Assembly (NCBI RefSeq): GCF_000421705.1
Contig: NZ_ATXN01000004.1
Coordinates: 7,501-71,500 of the forward strand
From: Brevundimonas naejangsanensis DSM 23858
GTDB lineage: Bacteria > Pseudomonadota > Alphaproteobacteria > Caulobacterales > Caulobacteraceae
Length of the DNA: 64,000 nucleotides
Reading direction: 5' to 3'
Numbering within the stretch: the stretch's first letter is position 1; each line of letters begins with the position of its first letter. Made by a program: the position numbers and the translations under genes. Of this stretch, positions 18,539 to 26,317 are shown piece after piece. The notes beneath the pieces were generated by a model. The model ran no database searches. It saw only the letters and a list, made by a program, of their open reading frames with translations, and had not been told where the DNA came from.

Positions 18539-18566
18539 CCTCAAGCAGCCCGAAGGGCGATAGGCC
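18539..18566 (-). repeat. 28-base structured repeat, copy 1
   Basis: These 28 bases are identical to 60179-60206. The core GCCC-GAA-GGGC forms a 4-bp hairpin, and flanking GGCC sequences can pair outside it, leaving an asymmetric internal loop (TCAAGCA opposite GATA). The copy begins 14 bases downstream of the gcd stop. The strand is given so that it follows a gene's 3' end, as the second copy does for its minus-strand neighbour. Confidence 0.6.
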
Positions 18567-18580
18567 CCCAAAAAGAGTGC

Positions 18581-21025
18581 TTATGCGCCCCTTTCAGGGA
18601 GCGCATAGGCGATCACATAATCCCCGCGCGGCGTCTCCATGAAGTGATGCCCGCCGGCCATGATGACCAGATACTGGCGCCCATTCTGCTCATAGATCAT
18701 CGGATTGGCCTGACCGCCTGCCGGAAGCACGTCCGACCACACCGTCTTGCCGGTCTCGATGTCGATGGCCCGGATCAGATCGTCCGTCGCGGCGGCGATG
18801 AAGATCAGCCCGCCCGCCGTCACCGCCGAGCCGCCGTTGTTCGGCGTGCCGATCTCCAGCGGCAGCATGGAGGGGATGCCGAACGGTCCGTTCTTCCTCG
18901 CGGTGCCGAACGGACGATCCCACAGGGTGCGGCCGCTCTTCAGATCGATGGCTCGCATCCCGCCATAGGGGGGCTGTTTGCACAGCAGGCCGGTAAACTT
19001 GACCCGCCAGCCCGCATTGACGTCGATGGCGTAGGGTACGCCCATCTGGGGATCGCCCGCGCCCTCGGCCTTGGACTTCGACAGATTGCCGCCGCGGTTG
19101 GCCGCCTCCTTCTCGCGCTCGATGTAGCGGGGGTCGTCGCGCGGGAACCAGCCCAGACGGTCGGCCTCTGCACGAGGCACTAGGCGGTTGTGATTGGGCA
19201 TGTCGTTGTAGTTGGCCACGATCACGCCGCGCGCCGGATCGACCGCCACCCCGCCCCAGTCCGAACCGCCATTATAGCCCGGGTACTGGATCCAGTAGCG
19301 GTCCGCCGTCGGCGGGGTGAAGTAGCCGTCATAGGCCGCCTGACGGAACTGGATGCGGCAGACCATCTGGTCGATCGGCGACATGCCCCACATGTCACGC
19401 TCGGTCAGGTCGGCCTTTCTCAGCGTGTGGAACAGGGAGAAGGGCTGGGTCGGGCTGCGCTGCGACGGCTCGACGCCGCCCTGCGGCACGCGGCGCTCCT
19501 CCACCTTGTGCAGCGGCTGGCCGGTGCGGCGGTCCAGAATGTAGAGATCGCCCTGTTTGGACGGCAGGATCACCGCCGGAACCATGGTCCCGTTGACCGG
19601 CATGTCGACCAGAGTCGCCTGCGAGCCGAGGTCATAGTCCCAGACGTCCTTGCGCACCGTCTGGAAATGCCAGCGCGGCTTGCCCGTGGTCACGTCCAGC
19701 GCGACCAGAGAGGTCGAATATTCATTCTCCGCCGGACGGCGCAGTCCGGAATAATAGTCCGCCGAGGAGTTGCCCATCGGCAGGAAAACCAGGCCGAGCG
19801 CCTCATCGGCTGTCGCCGTGGTCCACATGTTCGGCGTGCCGGGCGTATAGGTCTCGCCCTTGGGCGGCAGGGTCGTGATATCGGGACGCATCATGTCCCA
19901 GGCGAAGCGCAGTTCGCCCGTCATGGCGTCGAAGCCCTGAATGACGCCAGACGCGTTCCATCGCTTCTGCCCGTCCAGCACCTGATGGCCGGTCACCACC
20001 ACCCCGCGCACGATCACCGGCGCCGAGGTGATCGACACCATGCCCGGATAGGGGTCGCCCATGCCGTGCTTGATGCTGACCTCGCCGTTGGTTCCGAACC
20101 CGGCGCAGGGCGCGCCCGTGCGGGCGTCCACGGCCACCAGGCGTCCGTCCAGCGTGCCCTCTATGATGCGCGTCGCGCAGGGCTGGGCCGCGTCGACATT
20201 GGGCGCGGCGTAATAGGTCACGCCGCGGCAGGCGGCGGTATAGGGAATCTGGTCGTCGGCGACCTTGGGGTCATAGGTCCACTTCTGCTTGCCCGTCGCC
20301 GCATCGACCGCGAACAGCCGGTTGCGGGCCGAGCATAGATACAGGGTGTCGCCGACCTTCAGCGGGGTCGTCTCGGCGCCCCAGCGCTCATCCGGCAGGT
20401 CGCCGGTGCGGAAGGTCCAGGCGCGCTGCAAGCCCTTCACATTGTCCTTGGTGATCTGGTTCAGCGGCGAATAGCGCTGGGCGCTGTCCGAACCGCCCCA
20501 GGCAGGCCAGTCCGCGCCGACCTTCAGCACCGCCGGGTCGCCCGCGCCGCCGCTCGCCGCGCCGGGCACGGGGCTCAACACCCTGGCCTTGTTGGCCTGA
20601 GCCACCACCACGCCGGAAATCAGGCCGAAGACGACGATGGCCGCCAGTCCGCTGAGCACCAGTCGACCGCCGCCTCCGTCGCGCTTCAGCACCGGAAGGC
20701 TGAAGACCACGGCGATCAGCAGCACCAGCGGCGCCACGACGCGCGGCACCAGGGCCCAGCCGTTCAACCCGACCTCCCACAGCGCCCAGACGACGGTGCC
20801 GATGAAGATGGCGACATAGAGCCAGGCGCCCAGGGGTCTGAGCAGGGCCAGAAGTCCGCCCGACACGATCATCAACAGGCCGACGATCAGATAATAGGCC
20901 GATCCGCCCAGCATGATCAGCTGGCCCCCGCCTATGGTCAGCGTCAGTCCGATCAGGGCGATGACAATGCCCAGAAGCCTTACCAGGACGCTTCCGAATC
21001 CGCGTCCACGCTCGATGGATGGCAT
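18581..21025 (-). CDS. gcd: Membrane-bound PQQ-dependent glucose dehydrogenase
   Basis: This quinoprotein oxidises glucose (or other aldoses) to the lactone in the periplasm and passes electrons to ubiquinone. ATG 21025 is chosen over a longer open frame because AGGAGG lies just upstream and it gives 814 residues, close to E. coli Gcd (796). About five membrane helices occupy residues 10-135, followed by the eight-bladed PQQ propeller. Propeller landmarks are DWPAWGGSDSAQRYSPLNQI, RTGDLPDERWGAETTPL, the FTPPTADRYWIQYPG-like segment and GGSDWGGVAVDP. No PQQ biosynthesis genes are visible here, so cofactor must be made elsewhere or taken up. The C-terminus is convergent with proA. Confidence 0.93.
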   Translation of the reverse strand: MPSIERGRGFGSVLVRLLGIVIALIGLTLTIGGGQLIMLGGSAYYLIVGLLMIVSGGLLALLRPLGAWLYVAIFIGTVVWALWEVGLNGWALVPRVVAPLVLLIAVVFSLPVLKRDGGGGRLVLSGLAAIVVFGLISGVVVAQANKARVLSPVPGAASGGAGDPAVLKVGADWPAWGGSDSAQRYSPLNQITKDNVKGLQRAWTFRTGDLPDERWGAETTPLKVGDTLYLCSARNRLFAVDAATGKQKWTYDPKVADDQIPYTAACRGVTYYAAPNVDAAQPCATRIIEGTLDGRLVAVDARTGAPCAGFGTNGEVSIKHGMGDPYPGMVSITSAPVIVRGVVVTGHQVLDGQKRWNASGVIQGFDAMTGELRFAWDMMRPDITTLPPKGETYTPGTPNMWTTATADEALGLVFLPMGNSSADYYSGLRRPAENEYSTSLVALDVTTGKPRWHFQTVRKDVWDYDLGSQATLVDMPVNGTMVPAVILPSKQGDLYILDRRTGQPLHKVEERRVPQGGVEPSQRSPTQPFSLFHTLRKADLTERDMWGMSPIDQMVCRIQFRQAAYDGYFTPPTADRYWIQYPGYNGGSDWGGVAVDPARGVIVANYNDMPNHNRLVPRAEADRLGWFPRDDPRYIEREKEAANRGGNLSKSKAEGAGDPQMGVPYAIDVNAGWRVKFTGLLCKQPPYGGMRAIDLKSGRTLWDRPFGTARKNGPFGIPSMLPLEIGTPNNGGSAVTAGGLIFIAAATDDLIRAIDIETGKTVWSDVLPAGGQANPMIYEQNGRQYLVIMAGGHHFMETPRGDYVIAYALPERGA

Positions 21026-21159
21026 CTCGCCCCTCCTGTTCCCGCAGCTTGGCCTTGAAAGGACGCAACACGCGAACAGCCGCGACGTTCCGTCGCGCCG
21101 ACAGGAAGATGAGGGCGCGCCCGACGCCGTCGTTGGCGCGCCTGTCAGTCCACGGATGC

Positions 21160-21193
21160 AAAAAGGGCCGCTCGCCCGAAGCAAGCGGCCCTT
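21160..21193 (-). terminator. Terminator downstream of the second tetR gene
   Basis: Read on the minus strand, AAGGGCCGCT and AGCGGCCCTT (plus-strand 21163-21172 and 21184-21193) form a perfect 10-bp stem with an 11-base loop. The stem is followed by five T residues (21164 to 21160). It lies 25 bases after the tetR stop and separates that gene from gcd. Confidence 0.85.
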
Positions 21194-21217
21194 AAAGAGG
21201 ATCAGAAAGCGTTGGGC

Positions 21218-21880
21218 TTACTGGCGCGCCATCTGGCTGGACAGGATCAGGTCCAGCTGCTTGCGCATGTGGGGGGTCAATTCCTCAACGCCCCAGCCGT
21301 CATAGGCGGCGTAGCGGAAGTTGGAGATGAAGGTGTCCCAGATCATGCGCGGCAGCAGGGTCTGGTCGATGTCCTGGCGCAGCTCGCCTTCACCCACGGC
21401 CGCCTGAAGCAGGTCCTGAATCCACAGAACCAGCGGACCGACGAAGGCGCGCGAGCGCTGATCGGCGTCTTCCGGCTGGAACCAGGAGCGCGCGACCATC
21501 GCCTGCATCAGCGGCAGATGCCCCAGCGAGCGATGATAACCGGCCGTCAGAGCGGCGGTCAGGCGATCCGTGACGCGGCCTTCAACGCCCGCAGCGCCGG
21601 TCCGCATGTCGTTCAGCAGGCCTTCCATTTCCTCGGAGAAGACCGTCTCGAACAGTTCGGCCTTATCCTGGAAGTTGGCGAAGACCGCGCCGGTCGACAT
21701 TCCGGCGCCCTTGGCGATGTCGCGGATCGTCGCCGCGTCATAGCCGCGCTCGGCGAAGAGGGTCCGCGCCGCATCCAGCACCTTGAGGCGCGTACGAACC
21801 TTCGCCGCCTGGCGGCGATTCATCCGCGGAGGCGCAACGTTTTCGACGGTTTCAGCAAGAGAGGGGGAGGGCACGCGCAT
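21218..21880 (-). CDS. TetR-family transcriptional regulator
   Basis: The 220-residue protein has a basic leader, then a TetR helix-turn-helix: LDAARTLFAERGYDAATIRD, IAKGAGMSTGAVFANFQDKAELF (IAKGAGMSTGAVFANF, QDKAELF). The C-terminal helical domain is rich in aromatic residues (MVARSWFQ, YAAYDGWG). It is transcribed toward gcd but is separated from it by a strong terminator, so the two are not obviously one operon. It faces away from the M13 peptidase gene across a 427-base gap and could control either side. Target and ligand are unknown. Confidence 0.88.
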   Translation of the reverse strand: MRVPSPSLAETVENVAPPRMNRRQAAKVRTRLKVLDAARTLFAERGYDAATIRDIAKGAGMSTGAVFANFQDKAELFETVFSEEMEGLLNDMRTGAAGVEGRVTDRLTAALTAGYHRSLGHLPLMQAMVARSWFQPEDADQRSRAFVGPLVLWIQDLLQAAVGEGELRQDIDQTLLPRMIWDTFISNFRYAAYDGWGVEELTPHMRKQLDLILSSQMARQ

Positions 21881-22307
21881 AGACAGGTGGCTCTGGGCTT
21901 AAATGGGCGGCGCGCTCGCCAATCCAGACCGCGTCGTTCGACCCGGCCCGAACTTTGAAGACGACGGGCGCCCCTGAAACTAAGGGCGAACTTTCATCAC
22001 CGAACAATGACCAAAATGGGTCGCGGCTGGCAAAAATCTCTGCCCTGCCCTCGCCGGGCAATCAAGAACACTACGCAATTATACGAATAGCCGCGGCGCG
22101 ATGTTACAATGACGGGCCTCATCCCAGCGAGACTTTACTCTTACAGACCTCTACTGGAGCGTCGGCAAGTGTCCGCCCCCCGCCGCTGCGGTCCCTCCTT
22201 CGCCACGCCCCTCGCTCTCTGGATGAATTTTTTTTAAGACAGGGCTCCGCGCTTCCGGCCTAGGGTTCGCGCCCGAGGCCCCAGGGGCTGAAAACGAGGA
22301 AACATCC
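21881..22307. other. 427-base intergenic region between tetR and the M13 peptidase
   Basis: No convincing ORF or RNA gene is seen. It must hold the tetR promoter (left) and the peptidase promoter (right). Visible small symmetries are GACC-N6-GGTC (22009-22022) and TGCCC-N5-GGGCA (22046-22060). A run of eight T residues lies near 22229. A GAGGA site near 22296 precedes the peptidase ATG. No promoter could be assigned with confidence. Confidence 0.5.
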
Positions 22308-24434
22308 ATGAAGAAACTGCTTGTCGGCGTAGCCGCTGTCGCCCTTCTGGCGCCCGCCGCCGCCCTGGCGGGCGATGGTCACGACCATGCCTGCATCGAC
22401 GACGCCTGCACCGTCTTCGAACTGTTCCAGACTCCGGACGCCTCAGGCGGCGCTTCGGGCTGGCAGGGAACCGAAGCGCCCAAATACGGGACCTGGGGCT
22501 TCGACCTGACGGGCCGCGACACCTCGGTGAAGCCGGGCGACAGCTTCTTCCGCTACGCCAACGGCGCCGCCTTCGACAAGCTGACCATCCCGTCGGACCG
22601 CACCTCCTACGGCTCCTTCGCCCTGCTGCGCGAACTGTCCGACAACCGGATGAAGGAACTGGTGCAAGGCCTGGCGGGCCGCTCTGACCTGACGGCTGGC
22701 TCCGACGAGCAGAAGATCGCCGACGCCTACCGTTCCTATATGGACGAGGCGCGCATCGAGGCGCTGGACGCCCAGCCGCTGCAGCCGTTCCTGGCCGCCA
22801 TCCGCGCCGCCGACACCCATGAGAAGATCGCCGCCTATATGGGCCAGACCCAGGGCCGCGTCGGGTCGTCTCTCTTCGGCACCGGCATCACGATCGACCA
22901 GAAGAACCCGACCCGGTACGTCGTGGCTACGGGCCAGTCGGGCCTGGGGCTGCCCAACCGCGACTATTATCTGGACGCCCGCTTCGCCGATAAGAAGGAG
23001 AAGTATCAGGCCTATGTCGAGCGAATGCTGACCAATATCGGCTGGAACGATCCCGCCGGTTCGGCCGCCGCCATCGTCGCCCTTGAGGACCAGATCGCCG
23101 AAGCCCACTGGACCCCGGTGGAAAGCCGCGACCGCGACAAGACCTATAATGAATACTCGATCCAGACCCTGGCCGCCGACGCGCCGGGCTTCGACTGGAA
23201 CGGCTATTTCAACGCCGCCGGTCTGGGCTCGATCGACCGCCTGATCGTGCGCCAGAACACGGCTATGCCCAAGATCGCCGCCGTCTTCGCCCAGACGCCG
23301 GTCGCGACCCTGCAGGCCTGGCAGGCCTTCCACACCACCGACGATGCGGCGGGCGCCCTGTCCAAGCGCTTCTCCGACGCCCAGTGGGAATTCCGTTCGC
23401 GCGACCTGTCGGGCCAGCCCGAACAGCGCAGCCGTGAAAAGCGCGCCATCAGCTTCGCCGAGGGCGCCCTGGGCGAGGCGGCGGGCCGTCTGTACGTCGC
23501 CGAATACTTCCCGGCCGAATCCAAGGCCAAGATGGAAGAACTGGTCGCCAATCTGCGCACCGCCCTGTCGCACCGCATCGACAACCTGACGTGGATGGGC
23601 GCCGAGACCAAGGCGGCGGCTCAGGAGAAGCTGCAGAAATTCACCGTCAAGATCGGCTACCCGAACAAGTGGCGCGACTATTCGGCGCTGGAGATCAAGG
23701 CCGACGACCTGTTCGGCAACAGCCAGCGCATGGGTCAGTTCCAGTGGAACTACCGTCTGTCGCGCCTCGACCAGCCGGTCGACAAGGACGAGTGGGGCAT
23801 GACCCCGCAGACGGTGAACGCCTATTATAACTCGGCCAATAACGAGATCGTCTTCCCCGCGGCGATCCTGCAGCCGCCCTTCTTCGATCCGGACGCGGAC
23901 CCGGCCGTCAACTACGGCGGCATCGGCGGCGTGATCGGCCACGAGATCGGCCACGGCTTCGACGATCAGGGCTCCAAGTCCGACGGCGACGGCGTGCTGC
24001 GCAACTGGTGGACCGAAGAGGACAAGGCCAACTTCAAGGCCCTGACCACCCGCCTGGGCGCCCAGTATGATGAGTTCGAGCCCCTGCCCGGCTTCCACGT
24101 CAACGGCGGCCTGACGATGGGCGAGAACATCGGCGACGCCGCCGGCACGGCGGTGGGCCTGGAGGCCTATCACCTGTCGCTGAACGGCCAGCCGGCGCCG
24201 GTTATCGACGGCGTGACGGGCGACCAGCGCTTCTTCTACGGCTGGGCGCAGGTCTGGCAGTCGAAGTACCGCGAGGACGCGCTGAAGAACCAGATCGCCA
24301 CCGATCCGCACAGCCCGGCCGAGTTCCGCGTCATCGGCCCCGTGCGCAATATCGACGCCTGGTACGAGGCCTTCGGCGTCAAGCCGGGCGACAAATACTA
24401 CCTGACCCCAGAAGATCGCGTCCGCATCTGGTAA
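22308..24434 (+). CDS. M13 (neprilysin/PepO-like) zinc metallopeptidase, exported
   Basis: This 708-residue periplasmic endopeptidase cleaves short peptides. A signal peptide (MKKLLVGVAAVALLAPAAALA) ends near residue 21 and is followed by a His/Asp-rich stretch, GDGHDHACIDDACTVFE. The N-terminal M13 domain begins with WGFDLTGRDTSVKPGDSFFRYANG (split: WGFDLTGRDTSVKPGD, SFFRYANG). The zinc motif HEIGH is at residues 545-549, with the third ligand in ENIGD at about 606, plus the C-terminal substrate region VRNIDAWYEAFGVKPGD. It is monocistronic with a strong terminator. The HDHACIDDAC segment could bind metal, which is inference. Confidence 0.94.
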   Translation: MKKLLVGVAAVALLAPAAALAGDGHDHACIDDACTVFELFQTPDASGGASGWQGTEAPKYGTWGFDLTGRDTSVKPGDSFFRYANGAAFDKLTIPSDRTSYGSFALLRELSDNRMKELVQGLAGRSDLTAGSDEQKIADAYRSYMDEARIEALDAQPLQPFLAAIRAADTHEKIAAYMGQTQGRVGSSLFGTGITIDQKNPTRYVVATGQSGLGLPNRDYYLDARFADKKEKYQAYVERMLTNIGWNDPAGSAAAIVALEDQIAEAHWTPVESRDRDKTYNEYSIQTLAADAPGFDWNGYFNAAGLGSIDRLIVRQNTAMPKIAAVFAQTPVATLQAWQAFHTTDDAAGALSKRFSDAQWEFRSRDLSGQPEQRSREKRAISFAEGALGEAAGRLYVAEYFPAESKAKMEELVANLRTALSHRIDNLTWMGAETKAAAQEKLQKFTVKIGYPNKWRDYSALEIKADDLFGNSQRMGQFQWNYRLSRLDQPVDKDEWGMTPQTVNAYYNSANNEIVFPAAILQPPFFDPDADPAVNYGGIGGVIGHEIGHGFDDQGSKSDGDGVLRNWWTEEDKANFKALTTRLGAQYDEFEPLPGFHVNGGLTMGENIGDAAGTAVGLEAYHLSLNGQPAPVIDGVTGDQRFFYGWAQVWQSKYREDALKNQIATDPHSPAEFRVIGPVRNIDAWYEAFGVKPGDKYYLTPEDRVRIW

Positions 24435-24457
24435 GGACGCCGCCTGCTGAATGAAGA

Positions 24458-24489
24458 GGGCCGGAGCCGCGACGCTCCGGCCCTTTTTT
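24458..24489 (+). terminator. Terminator of the M13 peptidase gene
   Basis: GGGCCGGAGC (24458-24467) pairs perfectly with GCTCCGGCCC (24474-24483) around a 6-base loop, followed by six T residues. It starts 24 bases after the stop codon. Confidence 0.92.
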
Positions 24490-24556
24490 CATGGACGCCG
24501 CACCGCAGCGCACACATTCTCGAACACTCTTCGATAGTCGTTGAGCTTCAGGCATG

Positions 24557-24591
24557 AAAAAGCCCGCTGCGGGGGATACATCGCAGCGGGC
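24557..24591 (-). terminator. Intrinsic terminator on the minus strand downstream of hisS
   Basis: GCCCGCTGCG pairs with CGCAGCGGGC (plus-strand 24482-type arms at 24562-24571 and 24582-24591) with a 10-base loop, then TTTTT at 24561-24557. It ends the candidate small RNA and any hisS read-through; hisS itself stops about 200 bases away. Confidence 0.85.
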
Positions 24592-24674
24592 CTTCACGCT
24601 CTCTCAGGAGCGGACGTTTCCTCCCCGAAACGCCTTCAAGATGTCGCTGCGGCTCGCCGCTGCGCCTCTTGAGT
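24557..24674 (-). ncRNA. Candidate small RNA with three hairpins and its own promoter
   Basis: Read on the minus strand, about 118 bases hold three consecutive stem-loops. Hairpin 1 (24672-24636) has TCAAGA/TCTTGA arms, a CGC/GCG helix, an A-A mismatch and a GCGG/CCGC top. Hairpin 2 (24632-24615) is CGTTTC/GAAACG with loop GGGGAG. Hairpin 3 (24591-24562) is a 10-bp GC stem with loop ATGTATCCCC followed by five T residues. Loop 2 (GGGGA) is complementary to loop 3 (TCCCC), allowing a kissing contact. A promoter-like pair at 24709-24681 predicts a start near 24674, directly before hairpin 1. The region has no ORF. No known RNA family was recognised; a hisS 3' UTR product is the main alternative. 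Confidence 0.55.
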
Positions 24675-24680
24675 GAGACC

Positions 24681-24709
24681 AAATGACGCCATTGGCCGGG
24701 GCGCGTCAA
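24681..24709 (-). promoter_or_regulatory. Promoter-like sequence for the candidate small RNA
   Basis: On the minus strand TTGACG (24709 to 24704) is followed by a 17-base spacer and TCATTT (24686 to 24681). The -35 box is good and the -10 box poor, but the predicted start falls within two or three bases of the first hairpin. Confidence 0.4.
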
Positions 24710-24776
24710 CCAAGCGAGCGCCGAAAGCCTACGCTTTTATGACTAAACGCTGATAAGTCACGACGTCGTCATGGAT

Positions 24777-24799
24777 ATTATCGAAGGTTATTCGATAAT
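24777..24799. repeat. Perfect 9-bp inverted repeat spanning the hisS stop codon
   Basis: ATTATCGAA (24777-24785) and TTCGATAAT (24791-24799) are exact inverted copies separated by five bases that include the hisS stop codon. It is AT-rich in a GC-rich genome and has no T-run, so it is either a weak terminator or RNA-processing hairpin, or a protein-binding site. Confidence 0.5.
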
Positions 24800-26260
24800 G
24801 GAGCGCACCACGGCCACCAGTTGATCGCGCGCCACGGTCTGCTGTCCGGGACGTTCCGCCTTCCAGGCGTCGTTGTCCGCGATGGCGGCGGCGCGGGCGC
24901 GTCCCGCATCCAGATCCTTGATCGTCACCTGACCGGCGGCGATCTCGTCCCCGCCCAGGATGACGGCGGCCGGCGCCCCGCGACGGTCGGCGTACTTCAT
25001 CTGCGCCTTCATGCCCGCCCGGCCCAGATAGAGCTCAGCGGCGATGCCCGCCGCGCGCAGTTCGGACACGGCGTCCAGATAGTGCTGCATGTCGTCCTCG
25101 GAGAAGACGATGGCCACCACCGGCCCGCGCGTCGCGTCCTCGGCGCCGCGTCCGGCCGCGCGCAGGGCCGAGGCCAGGCGCGACACGCCAAAGGAGAAGC
25201 CCGTCGCCGGGGTCGACTGGCCGGTGAAGCGCGACACAAGATCGTCATAGCGCCCGCCGCCGCCGATCGAGCCGAAGCGCACGGCCCGGCCCTTTTCGTC
25301 CTTGGTGTCCAGCAGCAACTCGGCCTCGAACACCGCGCCGGTGTAGTATTCCAACCCGCGCACGATGGTCGGATCGAAGCGCACGTCGTCCTGCGAAACG
25401 CCCATGGCGGTCAGGGCGCGGTCGATGGCGGCCAGTTCCTTGAGCGCCTCTTCGCCCGCGGCGCCCAGGGCCGCGCCCGATACGGCGTCCAGCACGCCAG
25501 CACGGCTGAGACCCGGCGCCTCGGCCGAGGCCAGGAAGGCTTCGATCGCGCCGATCACCGAGGCAGGCAGGTTGGCGCCCTTGGTATAGTCGCCGGATTC
25601 GTCCAGACGGCCCTCGCCCAGCAGCAGGCGCACGCCCTCGACGCCCAGGCGGTCGTATTTGTCCACTGCGCGCAGGGCGGTCAGCCGCTGCATCGGATCC
25701 GTGATCCCGCCCGCATCGAACAGGCCGTCGAACAGCTTGCGGTTGGAGACGCGGATCACCGCCTGCCCGGCCGCCAGCCCCGCCGCGCGCAGGCCCTCGC
25801 AGCCCATGGCGATGATCTCGGCGTCAGCCTCCGGCCGGTCCGAGCCGACAGTGTCGGCGTCGCACTGCCAGAACTCGCGGAAGCGGCCCGGCCCCGGCTT
25901 CTCATTACGCCACACCGGCCCATAAGCGTAGCGGCGGAACGGCTTGGGCAAGATCTCCCAGTTCTGGGCGGCGAAACGGGCCAACGGCGCCGTGTGGTCG
26001 TAGCGCAGAGCCATCCACTGATCGTCATCGTCCTGAAGCGCGAAGACGCCCTCGTTCGGACGGTCGGCGTCCGGCAGGAACTTGCCCAGAGCGTCGGCGT
26101 ATTCGAACGCCGGAGTCTCCAGCGCCTCGAAGCCCCAGCGCTCATAGACTTCGGACACGCGCGCGACGATGCGGCGCTCGGCGGTCAGGTCGCGGCCGCG
26201 ACGGTCGGCGAACCCGCGGGGAGCGCGGGCTTCGGGGCGGTTGGAGGCTTCGTCGGTCAT
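24788..26260 (-). CDS. hisS: Histidyl-tRNA synthetase, alphaproteobacterial type
   Basis: HisRS charges tRNA-His. The 490-residue class II synthetase begins with the RAPRGFADRRGRDLTAERRI motif 1 region. It has motif 2 as GPVWRNEKPGPGRFREFWQ followed by CDADTVG, a HisA-like RGLEYYTGAVFE segment and motif 3 GGGGRYDDLVSRF. A C-terminal anticodon-binding domain ends it. The motif 2 loop differs from the RERPQ-type loop of E. coli HisRS and matches the divergent clade of alphaproteobacteria in which tRNA-His identity changed. That statement is from family knowledge; the cognate tRNA is outside this window. The stop lies in a perfect inverted repeat. Confidence 0.95.
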   Translation of the reverse strand: MTDEASNRPEARAPRGFADRRGRDLTAERRIVARVSEVYERWGFEALETPAFEYADALGKFLPDADRPNEGVFALQDDDDQWMALRYDHTAPLARFAAQNWEILPKPFRRYAYGPVWRNEKPGPGRFREFWQCDADTVGSDRPEADAEIIAMGCEGLRAAGLAAGQAVIRVSNRKLFDGLFDAGGITDPMQRLTALRAVDKYDRLGVEGVRLLLGEGRLDESGDYTKGANLPASVIGAIEAFLASAEAPGLSRAGVLDAVSGAALGAAGEEALKELAAIDRALTAMGVSQDDVRFDPTIVRGLEYYTGAVFEAELLLDTKDEKGRAVRFGSIGGGGRYDDLVSRFTGQSTPATGFSFGVSRLASALRAAGRGAEDATRGPVVAIVFSEDDMQHYLDAVSELRAAGIAAELYLGRAGMKAQMKYADRRGAPAAVILGGDEIAAGQVTIKDLDAGRARAAAIADNDAWKAERPGQQTVARDQLVAVVRSIIE

Positions 26261-26317
26261 GGGGCGGCGATTAAGCCATCAGTTCCGCCGCCGCAACTCA
26301 CAGTCCGCGCGACGCTC

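Noticed and set aside
22443..24311. 622-codon minus-strand ORF inside the M13 peptidase gene
   Set aside because: Shadow frame; the plus strand encodes a complete signal peptide and zinc motifs.
24615..24632. Resemblance of GGGGAGGAAACGTCC to the conserved start of RNase P RNA
   Set aside because: Only a short string matches; the ~118-base unit is far too small and lacks the other conserved RNase P regions. The 6S and SRP RNA hallmarks are also absent.
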